A stretch of 64,000 bases of DNA. Origin: CAVSIP01 sp963728075. Its GTDB lineage: Bacteria > Actinomycetota > Actinomycetes > JAFAQI01 > DASSKL01. Position 1 is the first letter of the stretch; every line of letters begins with the position of its first letter. The DNA lies in assembly GCA_963728075.1 (NCBI GenBank), contig CAVSIP010000002.1, forward strand, positions 1-64,000, written 5' to 3'. Positions 1 to 7,007 of the stretch are shown here, in pieces. A program made the position numbers and the translations under genes. Under the pieces are notes generated by a model. That model did not search any database. It worked only from the letters and a program-made list of their open reading frames with translations, and was not told the DNA's origin.

Positions 1-6
1 TACACG

Positions 7-444
7 ATGGTCGCGCAGACCATCCGGCGGTACGGCCTGTTCGTACAGCTGGTGGGAGGCGACCCCGGCGACGTGCCACCAGCCTTCGCCTACACCGTCG
101 GACTGTTCGGCCTCGGCCATCCCGAGCTCGTGGCGACGGGCCTGGACCCCGGGACCGCACCCGCGTTGCTGAACCACCTCGCCGACCGGATCCGCGCCGG
201 GGAGAACCTGCTGCCCGGCCAGCTGCTCAGCTTCGACGAGTGGCCGCACCGGGTCGTTGTCGAGGCGCTGCCCAACCCGGGCGAGATCCTGCTCGCGGCG
301 AACCGGCACTACCAGCGGCCACCGGAGCACTCCGTCGAGGCCTACCAGCTGACCTACGACGACCTGCAGGGCCGGTTCCCATGGGACCCGGGGTACGCCA
401 ACCGCCCGGAGATCCAGCCGAGACCGGGCACCTGGCAGGCCTGA
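7..444 (+). CDS. DUF4262 domain protein
   Basis: This 145-residue protein has the DUF4262 pattern: FAYTVGLFGLGHPELV near residues 26-41, then an aliphatic stretch leading to a C-terminal SVEAYQLTYDD segment. The biochemical role of the family is unknown. The ATG at position 7 is the first in the window, but the frame is open to the left edge, so the true start may lie outside. The gene ends about 20 bases before the inferred left end of the tRNA-Leu island. It is therefore either the last host gene before the island or cargo of an older insertion. Confidence 0.75.
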   Translation: MVAQTIRRYGLFVQLVGGDPGDVPPAFAYTVGLFGLGHPELVATGLDPGTAPALLNHLADRIRAGENLLPGQLLSFDEWPHRVVVEALPNPGEILLAANRHYQRPPEHSVEAYQLTYDDLQGRFPWDPGYANRPEIQPRPGTWQA

Positions 445-463
445 TCCGGACGCGCGCAGCTCG

Positions 464-545
464 AGTGGGTGGCGAGGGGTTGAACCCCAGACCACACGCT
501 CCTGACCTGCGACGATACGCCACCACGCTCGACGCGCAGGTCGTT
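464..545. other. tRNA-like relic, possible attL of island 1
   Basis: The stretch ggcgaggggttgaacccc at about 471-488 resembles the T-arm and acceptor side of the tRNA-Leu(CAG) gene at 20516-20602, in the same orientation. It has several indels and lacks the long variable arm. A weaker resemblance continues into cacacg and cctgacc further right. It cannot fold as a full tRNA. Its position just outside the palindrome at 581-610 fits a decayed left attachment site, but the match is imperfect. Confidence 0.3.
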
Positions 546-580
546 ACGCGCCGTTCTGTGCCGAGCGAGCCGTTGCACCG

Positions 581-610
581 TCATCGGTTATGCCACGGCA
601 TAACCGATGA
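581..610. repeat. 30-bp perfect palindrome, probable integrase arm-type site (left)
   Basis: Two 14-base arms, tcatcggttatgcc and its exact complement, flank a 2-base centre. The same 14-mer recurs with one change (tcaacggttatgcc) at 20431-20444, just upstream of the island 1 integrase gene, followed there by a second gttatgcc. Matching motifs at both ends of an island are what arm-binding sites of a tyrosine integrase look like. The pairing ties this left end to the integrase 20 kb away. Confidence 0.6.
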
Positions 611-637
611 TCTTGGTAACCCCACCGAACCTCAGGC

Positions 638-1021
638 TCACTGCTCGAGCGCGTCGCGGGCAGCCTCCACCACTCGCCACAATGCCGAGTCCGAGCGTTC
701 GTACCAGACCTTGTTCTGATCATCAGGCCGCTCTTCCGACAGCAGCCCCGCCTCGACGAAGCGGTGCAGTTCGTCGCGGATGTTGCTCCGCGAAGTCGTC
801 CCGAACACGGGCAGCTCGGACTGGAAGAAGCGACCTTTTGGGTGTTCCAAGATCCAGAGAGCGATGGGCAGGCGACACGCACGGCCAAAGAGCAGATGGC
901 TTACGCGTGTCGCGTCCATGGTGGCGAGACCACCTACTAGATTCTGGTCACTGGTTATTAGTTGTTGGAACGGTACTTCGCTCCACGTCTTGTCGGCAGT
1001 CGGGGATAGCTTCTCGACCAC
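638..1021 (-). CDS. Winged-helix DNA-binding protein
   Basis: This 127-residue protein has a winged-helix core of about residues 45-110. Helices RLPIALWILEHP, SELPVFGTTSRSNIRDELHRFVEAGLL and a wing containing NKVWYERSD resemble small ArsR/PadR-type regulators. It is transcribed away from the two genes at 1161-4347, with about 140 bases between the divergent starts. That is the usual layout for a repressor controlling its neighbours. The protein has no effector domain beyond the DNA-binding fold. Control of the HD-PRTase genes is inferred from position only. Confidence 0.6.
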   Translation of the reverse strand: MVEKLSPTADKTWSEVPFQQLITSDQNLVGGLATMDATRVSHLLFGRACRLPIALWILEHPKGRFFQSELPVFGTTSRSNIRDELHRFVEAGLLSEERPDDQNKVWYERSDSALWRVVEAARDALEQ

Positions 1022-1160
1022 ACGTTCGATCGCTGCTGTCTACCACTCCCGAGGGCGACCTGCGGGCCGCCCGATGACGTCGGTAGATTGCGGAGGTCGC
1101 TCGTAGGGCCAAGCTCGCGCCGCGACAACCCGAGCTCCGCGCTCGGAAAGGGAGAAGGTC

Positions 1161-1604
1161 ATGTCAATCGCAAGGGCGGAAGAGCCGCCCGTCGCGCAGG
1201 CTGACGTTTCGGTCGACGACTTCATCACCGGTCTGCTGGCGGGCTTCGCGGACGCCGACGTGTCTTCCCTGTCGATCCGCGGCGCGGAGTTCTATCGGGC
1301 GATTGAGGATGCCTTCACGGCCTTGGCTAGCGCTGCCACTGAGCTTCGACTCGACCTTCGCTTCCGCGTCTTCCTCGACCCGGTGTATGGCGATTCTCCG
1401 GTGGTTCGAGATGCCATCAGCAGCGCTGTTCAACGCGACCTCGTCAGCCTAGACAACCCCGAGTACCAGGACATGCGCCTCAAGATTGGACATGAGGAGG
1501 CCGTGCTTCTTCTGAAGAGCCTCCCGGGCGGTCGCGATCTCTACACCGGCCTCGCTCGACACTTCTTGGACTCGTACCCCTGGGTAGTTCGGCGAGCCAC
1601 CTAG
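1161..1604 (+). CDS. Small protein coupled to the HD-PRTase gene
   Basis: This 147-residue soluble protein matches no family I recognise. It is mostly helical in appearance and acidic, with a central segment RFRVFLDPVYGDSPVVRDAI and a short C-terminal helix. A good ribosome-binding site (gggagaagg) precedes the ATG. It ends 7 bases before the next gene, so the two are surely co-transcribed. It may be an accessory or antidote subunit of the large HD-PRTase protein. Base composition is visibly less GC-rich than in the backbone genes. Confidence 0.65.
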   Translation: MSIARAEEPPVAQADVSVDDFITGLLAGFADADVSSLSIRGAEFYRAIEDAFTALASAATELRLDLRFRVFLDPVYGDSPVVRDAISSAVQRDLVSLDNPEYQDMRLKIGHEEAVLLLKSLPGGRDLYTGLARHFLDSYPWVVRRAT

Positions 1605-1611
1605 GAGCAGC

Positions 1612-4347
1612 GTGAGTGAGTCCTCCCTCGAGCAACACCGTCAGGCGCTCGAAGGACTAGCCGAGGCCCTCCTTCGCGACTACATCAATCGGTGCGCGGC
1701 CAGTTCCTGGGGCCACAGAGCCAAGGAGTTCAACGACCCGATCTGGGGAACCCTGCAGGTTCGCGCTGCCGAGGTCGTGATCGTCGACAGTCCCTTGCTG
1801 CAGCGTCTCCGTCGCATTCGTCAGTTGGGCGTCGCACACCTGGTGTACCCGGCGGCGGTACATACACGTCTGGAACACAGCCTGGGCGTCGCGCACCAAG
1901 TCCAAGAGCTCACGGACTCGATCGCGACACATGCGTGGTCGGACTCTGGAACGCCGCCCGTGCTTCAACCATGGCACGTCTCGCTGTTGCGACTTGGAGC
2001 GATCTGTCACGACGTGGGGCATGGATTCATGTCCCACGTAAGCGAGAACGCACTGGACAACAATCGCCACTGCGACGATCTGCGCCTGGCCTTCCAAGAC
2101 GCCCGACACAAGACGCGACGTAACCAGTTGAGCGAGATCGCCGCGTTCTACATGGTGGGCTCACCTGCGTTCCGAGAACTGCTGGCATTGGCGGAGTCCA
2201 AGGCCCCGACGGACTTTCCTGCTACGAAGCTTGTCGAGACAACATCGCAGAAGCTGGATACGTACCAGAATCTCCTTCAGCGACTCATCGTCAGCGAGGT
2301 TGTGGATCCAGAGTTCCCTCTGGTGCATGAGTTGATCAGCGGGCCGTTTGACGCCGACAAGCTGGACTACATGCCGCGGGACGCGGCAATGTGCGGCGTC
2401 CCGGTCGTCACGGACGTGGCTCGATTGATCGCCAAGGTCCGCGCAGTGAGCGTCGGGCAAGACTCCGTGCCGGCCGCTATCAAGGCGAACACTGAACTCC
2501 GTTCTCATTACGCGATCACGGGTATCGCTCGTTCCGGGGCACGCACACTTGATGAGCTGGCGCTCGGACGTGCCTTGCTGTTCGACAAGATCTACCGCCA
2601 CCAGAAGGTCCGGGCCGCGGAGGCCATGGTCGCCAGCATCGTCGCAGAACTCCTGGAGGTGTCACCCGACCAACCCGCGATGCTGCTCTACCAGCTCTCA
2701 GACGAGGAGCTGCTGGGGCTCACCGTCGCCAGCGCGGGGGACGTTCTGAGGCTCGATGGGCAACAGCTTGCCGACGACCAAATGCTTCGCCTCCGAACCG
2801 CTGTCGACATCGCGCAGCGACTCCGTGAGCGGCGGTTGCTCGCGAGAGGCTTTGCGTTCAGCAGCAAGATGCCCATGGACCCGTACCGCAACGACCCCGA
2901 GCAGCGAGTGGGCGTCGATCAGCTTAGCCGTGACGCGCGCGAACCGCGTAAGCGAGCGGAGCTGGTTGCGGTGTTGCTCGATGTCGCCACCGAGATCGCT
3001 GTCAGTACTGGCCAACCAACGCCGGCGGATGTCGTCCCGCACGGAGTCGCAGCTCCCTACATCTGGATTAGTCCGCCGGTTGTCTCGGATGGCAGTGGAG
3101 AGAGCAGCGAGATCGGGCACGCGTGGCTCATCGGCGAGCACGGCGAGCAAATTCGACGAGCCGAAGAGGAGTATGCGGAGACCCGCGGATGGTCGGACGC
3201 GTACGTCGCGACGCGAGACCTCGGGCTCATCTTCTGCCCCGCGGAGATTGCACCGGTTATGTATCTCGCTGCAGAAGCCGTGGTGCGGGAACGGTACTCC
3301 CTACGCGTTCCGGCGAGCATGCTCGCCTTCGCCAAGCAGTCTCGCGAAGTGATTCACAATCTGCGTTCCCGGCTTGCCGCCGATGGGTTCTACGACAAGC
3401 GGCCCGTGGACTTGCTACCAACGCCACCCGTACTGACACGCGGAGACGCCGACGACCGCCTAGACGCTGTGCTGAAGAAGCTTTCTGGATACAGCGGTCC
3501 CCTGGTATTCGACGAGCGCACTGGAAAGTTCCGCGAGTCGGCGATGACCCGTGAACGGCTGCGGGACTGGCTCAAGCAGTTCCGCGATGACACGCGGGTT
3601 GACGCCGCGCTTGTCGCTCTTGAGCACGTGGAGCTCATCGGGCGGCGACAGGTAGACGAGGCACTGCGCGACTTCTTAGAACAGAATCCAAGCTTCCACG
3701 GAGCCAGCGTGTGTCCGCTGGGCGAACCCAAAGACAGTTCTACGATCATCACCTACTACGCCGGCGACGTGGCAGCCGAGTTCGGGTGCACGGTCCGATC
3801 GCTCCCGGACGCACTCCTCGCAGGTGGACCCGTGATCTTCGTGGACGACTACATAGGTCGCGGAAGTGCTGCGATCACGGTTCTTGAGAACTGGCTCGGG
3901 GTTGAGAACACGCAGGACTTGTCTCAGGTACGAGCCGGCGCGTTGTCCGACAGGGCCCGCAAGGCATTGACCGAGACTGACATCGCGATGGTATTCGTGG
4001 CGGGACGAACCGCTGGCCAGGACAACCTGCTCCGGAAAGCCAACGAGCTGGGACTTAGGGCAACCTCTTGGATCCACCGTCGCGACCTCCCGACCTTGGA
4101 CGGACTTGCCGGAGTGAGCTCGGCGGCTAAGGACGATCTGATTGCGTTTTGCCGTAACCGTGGCGAGGAAGCATTGGTGTCGGAAGGCACTCGCAGTCCC
4201 GAGTGGATCGCAGATCGCCTGCTGGGGTACGGCAACGAGGGCGTGTTGGTGGTTAGCTCGTACAACACCCCTACCGCGGCTCCGACCTGCTTCTGGCATG
4301 ACGGTCCCGATTGGCGGGCGCTGTTTCCGAGGCGGAAGAAGACCTAG
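1612..4347 (+). CDS. HD phosphohydrolase - phosphoribosyltransferase-like fusion protein
   Basis: This protein has 911 residues and a GTG start 7 bases after the preceding gene. The N-terminal third is an HD domain of the SAMHD1/dGTPase type: LQRLRRIRQLG, HTRLEHSLG (His84), CHDVGHGFMSH (His133-Asp134) and a later ADKLDYMPRD. In that family the metal site hydrolyses dNTPs or related nucleotides. The C-terminal third carries a PRPP-loop-like motif, PVIFVDDYIGRGSAA (about residues 740-755), preceded by STIITYYAGDVAAEFG, as in type I phosphoribosyltransferase folds. The middle region is unassigned. The gene is less GC-rich than the backbone and lies in a mobile island with a divergent winged-helix gene. 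A nucleotide-targeting defence function is a reasonable inference but is not shown by the sequence. Confidence 0.75.
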   Translation: MSESSLEQHRQALEGLAEALLRDYINRCAASSWGHRAKEFNDPIWGTLQVRAAEVVIVDSPLLQRLRRIRQLGVAHLVYPAAVHTRLEHSLGVAHQVQELTDSIATHAWSDSGTPPVLQPWHVSLLRLGAICHDVGHGFMSHVSENALDNNRHCDDLRLAFQDARHKTRRNQLSEIAAFYMVGSPAFRELLALAESKAPTDFPATKLVETTSQKLDTYQNLLQRLIVSEVVDPEFPLVHELISGPFDADKLDYMPRDAAMCGVPVVTDVARLIAKVRAVSVGQDSVPAAIKANTELRSHYAITGIARSGARTLDELALGRALLFDKIYRHQKVRAAEAMVASIVAELLEVSPDQPAMLLYQLSDEELLGLTVASAGDVLRLDGQQLADDQMLRLRTAVDIAQRLRERRLLARGFAFSSKMPMDPYRNDPEQRVGVDQLSRDAREPRKRAELVAVLLDVATEIAVSTGQPTPADVVPHGVAAPYIWISPPVVSDGSGESSEIGHAWLIGEHGEQIRRAEEEYAETRGWSDAYVATRDLGLIFCPAEIAPVMYLAAEAVVRERYSLRVPASMLAFAKQSREVIHNLRSRLAADGFYDKRPVDLLPTPPVLTRGDADDRLDAVLKKLSGYSGPLVFDERTGKFRESAMTRERLRDWLKQFRDDTRVDAALVALEHVELIGRRQVDEALRDFLEQNPSFHGASVCPLGEPKDSSTIITYYAGDVAAEFGCTVRSLPDALLAGGPVIFVDDYIGRGSAAITVLENWLGVENTQDLSQVRAGALSDRARKALTETDIAMVFVAGRTAGQDNLLRKANELGLRATSWIHRRDLPTLDGLAGVSSAAKDDLIAFCRNRGEEALVSEGTRSPEWIADRLLGYGNEGVLVVSSYNTPTAAPTCFWHDGPDWRALFPRRKKT

Positions 4348-4407
4348 GGCCTGCGAGCGTCCGCCAGCGCCCTGGTGTTGGCGCAGGCGAGGACGGCGCG
4401 AAGCGCC

Positions 4408-4454
4408 GCCCGCAGCCGGCGCCCTTGATGTCGTAAGGAAACTCCTCACACAAC
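4408..4454 (+). other. Conserved non-coding element upstream of AICE core, copy 1
   Basis: The stretch gcccgcagccggcgccctt followed by gatgtcgtaaggaaa has a clear counterpart on the minus strand at 47704-47656. In both elements it lies upstream of the transfer and replication genes and points towards them. About 22 of the first 25 bases match. It overlaps no credible gene here. Cis-acting roles (origin, transfer locus, promoter region) are possible. Confidence 0.45.
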
Positions 4455-4538
4455 ACTCTCCACAGCACCCTGCTGGGGTTGTCCACGGGTCTGATCCGAG
4501 GCGGTTGGTTGTCGTTGTCCGGGCGTACTGTGCGAAGC

Positions 4539-5099
4539 GTGGCTGAGGTCGGTTGGGCGAGGGCTCAGGCGCAGCAGCTGCTGGAGCCGCTCGGTCGGCG
4601 TTGGCGCCACTCGCAGGCCGTCGGCCGGCAGGCGGAGCGTCTGCGCGGGTCGTTCGACGAGGCGCGGGGCGATCGGCTGGTCGCCGCGGCATACCTCCAT
4701 GACATCGGCTACGCGCCTGAGCTGGTCGTCACGGACTTCCATCCGCTGGACGGCGCGATGTGGCTGGACGGGCTCGTCGATCCGCAGGTCGTGTCTTTGG
4801 TCGGGCACCACTCCTGCTCATGGGTGGAGGCCGACATGCGCGGCCTCGGCCCTCAGCTGATGGACATCGCTCGGCCTGACGGTGAACTGCTCGACGCACT
4901 GACCTACTGCGACATGACCAGCGGCCCCGACGGCGAGCGGATGACGCTCGACGAGCGCCTGGCCGAGATCGTTCAGCGCTACGGAGTCGGGCACCTGGTC
5001 ACGGAGTCGATCCAGGCCGCGACGCGGCACCTGCGCGAGTCAGTCGCGCGAGCTGAGCAGCGCTGCGGTGCAGCCCACCTCGGGGGTCAGCCCAGGTAG
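4539..5099 (+). CDS. HD-domain phosphohydrolase of AICE accessory cassette
   Basis: The protein has 186 residues if started at the GTG at 4539; an in-frame ATG at 4479 is less likely. It is an HD-superfamily hydrolase with RRWRHSQAVG carrying the first His, then AAAYLHDIGYAPEL with the HD pair, then VVSLVGHHSC. Such proteins accompany NUDIX and XRE genes in actinobacterial integrative elements. Their substrate is not established. It converges on the NUDIX gene, overlapping its 3' end by 13 bases. A near-consensus DnaA box (ttgtccacg, 4479-4487) lies just upstream. Confidence 0.75.
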   Translation: MAEVGWARAQAQQLLEPLGRRWRHSQAVGRQAERLRGSFDEARGDRLVAAAYLHDIGYAPELVVTDFHPLDGAMWLDGLVDPQVVSLVGHHSCSWVEADMRGLGPQLMDIARPDGELLDALTYCDMTSGPDGERMTLDERLAEIVQRYGVGHLVTESIQAATRHLRESVARAEQRCGAAHLGGQPR

Positions 5100-5557
5100 G
5101 GCGTAGCCAGCTCGGCTAGCCCGTGATTGATCCGCAGCCGCATCGACGGGTGGATTGTCAACGTGTCGAGGTTGCCCGGGGCGATGAACGCGACGTGGGA
5201 GGACTCGTCGCTGGTGCGGATCTCGCCGCCCTCGAGTGCGCCGGTTAGGCAGATCGAGAACTGCTGACGGACTTCGCCGTCGCTGAATTCGACGACGTGG
5301 TTCGGATCGGTGTAGATCCCCACGAGGCCGGTGACACGGATCTGCAGGCCGGTCTCTTCCTCGACCTCACGAACAGCCGTCATCTCCAGGTTCTCGCCGA
5401 ACTCCATCGCGCCGCCTGGCAGGGCCCACAGCTGGTTGTCGGTGCGCTGAATGAGCAGCACAGCCCCGGAGTCGTCGCGGATGAAGACCGTGCAAGCCGC
5501 GACAATGCTGTTGGCTGCGGGAGCGGTCGGGTTGTGGAAGTGATCGGTCCTGGTCAT
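5087..5557 (-). CDS. NUDIX hydrolase, Pif-like
   Basis: This 156-residue protein has a complete NUDIX box: GGAMEFGENLEMTAVREVEE continuing into ETGL. It therefore hydrolyses nucleoside diphosphates linked to another moiety; the substrate is unknown. In the Streptomyces AICE pSAM2 the immunity protein Pif carries a NUDIX motif and blocks redundant transfer between carriers. Co-occurrence with TraSA and RepSA here suggests a similar role. Its ATG overlaps the stop of the XRE gene (ATGA), so the pair is translationally coupled. Confidence 0.8.
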   Translation of the reverse strand: MTRTDHFHNPTAPAANSIVAACTVFIRDDSGAVLLIQRTDNQLWALPGGAMEFGENLEMTAVREVEEETGLQIRVTGLVGIYTDPNHVVEFSDGEVRQQFSICLTGALEGGEIRTSDESSHVAFIAPGNLDTLTIHPSMRLRINHGLAELATPYLG

Positions 5558-6300
5558 CGGTTGCTCCAGCTCGCGAGGTCGAGCGGTTCCGCTTGACCCC
5601 AGATGGTTTCGAACGACTGCAGGTGGGTGGAGTACTGGTCGAACTCGCCGCTGCGACGCAGATGCAGAACCGGCGACTGGTAGGCGGGGACGCCGTAGGC
5701 GTGGTGGTTGACGAGTAGGTCGTCGTCGAACCGGAACAGCGAGTTGTAAAGGGTCGTTCGGTGTAACCGGATCTCGATGTGCTCGCACCCGGCGAGCGGC
5801 CTCAGGTGCCGGATCATGGTACGGATCCGCTCGCTCATATCGAGTCCCTCTTCGACGGTGCGCTCTACGACCTTGTCGCACGCGGGGTCGCCGAGGGCGA
5901 ACCGAACGCGCCGACCGACGCCAGTTGCCCGTAGGGCCGGAACGAGATCGGGGTTGGACTCGGCCAGGAACAGCGCCGCATAGGCGAGGACGTCGATCTG
6001 CTCCGGGACGCGGGCCAGAAGCGTGTGCCACAACTCAGAGGGCACGTCGCTGCGACGCGGATAGAACGCCATTAGGCCTGGAATCTCCCGCGCCGTGGAC
6101 ACGGTGGACGAGACCTCGGGCCACAAGTAGGTCTCGGGCTGGGAAACCAGGTCCGCCAAGGCCTGGCGGTGGCAGGGCTGCGGTCGTCGGCCGTGCTTCC
6201 AGCGCTCCACCGTCTTCGGGTCGACGTCGAGCTTCGTGGCCACTGCTCGGTCGGTGAGGCCACGCGCTCGAAGAGCGGTCACAAGCCGCTCGTTACGCAT
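5554..6300 (-). CDS. XRE-family transcriptional regulator of AICE
   Basis: This 248-residue protein has an N-terminal helix-turn-helix of about residues 5-45 (LVTALRARGLTDRAVATKLD, then PKTVERWKHGRRP). A larger C-terminal domain contains VLAYAALFLAESNPDLVPAL and GCEHIEIRLHRTTLYNSLFRF. The start is the ATG at 6300; longer frames upstream run into the divergent intergenic region and lack family-like sequence. It is coupled to the NUDIX gene by an ATGA overlap. It probably binds the repeats in the 180-base intergenic region that it shares with the divergent transfer operon. Confidence 0.8.
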   Translation of the reverse strand: MRNERLVTALRARGLTDRAVATKLDVDPKTVERWKHGRRPQPCHRQALADLVSQPETYLWPEVSSTVSTAREIPGLMAFYPRRSDVPSELWHTLLARVPEQIDVLAYAALFLAESNPDLVPALRATGVGRRVRFALGDPACDKVVERTVEEGLDMSERIRTMIRHLRPLAGCEHIEIRLHRTTLYNSLFRFDDDLLVNHHAYGVPAYQSPVLHLRRSGEFDQYSTHLQSFETIWGQAEPLDLASWSNR

Positions 6301-6352
6301 GAGCCACAGGATGCGCCGCCATACCGACAGCGAACGATCACGTCCCAGAACC

Positions 6353-6467
6353 TGTGGACAACTTCGTCCTGGGACGTCCCCAGGGACGTCCGAGCCGTCC
6401 AAGGAACGCGGTGACGCCGTCCCTATCGCTGGGTCGAGGGTCGTCGGGTCACAACCCCCGACGACCC
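6353..6467. promoter_or_regulatory. AICE divergent control region: DnaA box, GGGACGTCC repeats, hairpin
   Basis: Three signals lie between the XRE gene and the transfer operon. A perfect DnaA box, tgtggacaa, is at 6353-6361 on the minus strand. A gggacgtccc palindrome at 6371-6380 is followed by a second gggacgtcc at 6383-6391, which are operator-like. An 11-bp inverted repeat, gggtcgtcggg at 6438-6448 and its complement at 6457-6467, has an 8-base loop and ends 13 bases before the next start codon. Regulator operators and a replication or transfer locus are both plausible. Confidence 0.5.
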
Positions 6468-6480
6468 CTGGGAGGGCCTC

Positions 6481-6831
6481 ATGAAGCTTCCGATCGACAC
6501 CACGGGTGTCACGTTCCTCTGCGCGCTCGCGCCCGAGCCGGTGATGGACTTCGAGACCAAGCGGCAGAAGGGCGACCTCAACGGGGAGCCGCTCTACGCC
6601 GTGCAGCTCGTGCTGCTCGCCGACGGCGGTGCCGAGGTCATCTCGGTCAAGATCGTCGGCCGCCCGGCAGACGGCCTGGTCTCGGGCGCCCCGGTCACCG
6701 TGACGGGCCTGGTCGCGACGCCCTGGTCGATGGCTGACCGGTCCGGCGTCTCGTTCAAGGCCAGCAGCATCACCCCGCTCGTGCCCGCCACGACCGGTCG
6801 CACCACGCCGGCCGGCGACAAGGCCGCCTGA
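6481..6831 (+). CDS. SCO3937-like conserved AICE protein
   Basis: This 116-residue protein begins MKLPIDTTGVTF and has the core PEPVMDFETKRQKGDLNGEP followed by VTVTGLVATPWSMADRSGVS. A clear paralogue is encoded at 46790-47143 in island 2. Proteins of this kind sit immediately upstream of the TraSA translocase in many actinomycete integrative elements. The beta-rich pattern resembles a small OB-like fold, suggesting nucleic-acid binding, but this is unproven. The ribosome-binding site gggaggg precedes the ATG. It is the first gene of the transfer operon. Confidence 0.7.
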   Translation: MKLPIDTTGVTFLCALAPEPVMDFETKRQKGDLNGEPLYAVQLVLLADGGAEVISVKIVGRPADGLVSGAPVTVTGLVATPWSMADRSGVSFKASSITPLVPATTGRTTPAGDKAA

Positions 6832-6860
6832 AACCCGACCCCGGAGAGGAGGGCTGACTG

Positions 6861-7007
6861 ATGCGCTGGAAGCTGATCGTGCTGGTGCTGCTGCTCGCCG
6901 CCATCGCACCCGAGGTGTGCGTGCACTTCGCCGAGGCGAGCGTCCGGGCGGCCCTGCAGGTCCTCAACGGGATGCTCGCCCCTGCCGGCGGAGGCAGCCG
7001 TGGCTGA
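6861..7007 (+). CDS. Small membrane protein between SCO3937-like and traSA
   Basis: This 48-residue protein has an N-terminal transmembrane helix (LIVLVLLLAAIAPEVCV) after the charged start MRWK, and a glycine-rich tail. A ribosome-binding site (ggagaggaggg) lies about 10 bases upstream. Its stop codon lies inside the start of traSA (GTGGCTGA). Short membrane proteins at this place in AICEs are often grouped with Spd spreading proteins. Island 2 has a 30-residue equivalent at 46668-46760. It is short, but the coupling supports it. Confidence 0.55.
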   Translation: MRWKLIVLVLLLAAIAPEVCVHFAEASVRAALQVLNGMLAPAGGGSRG

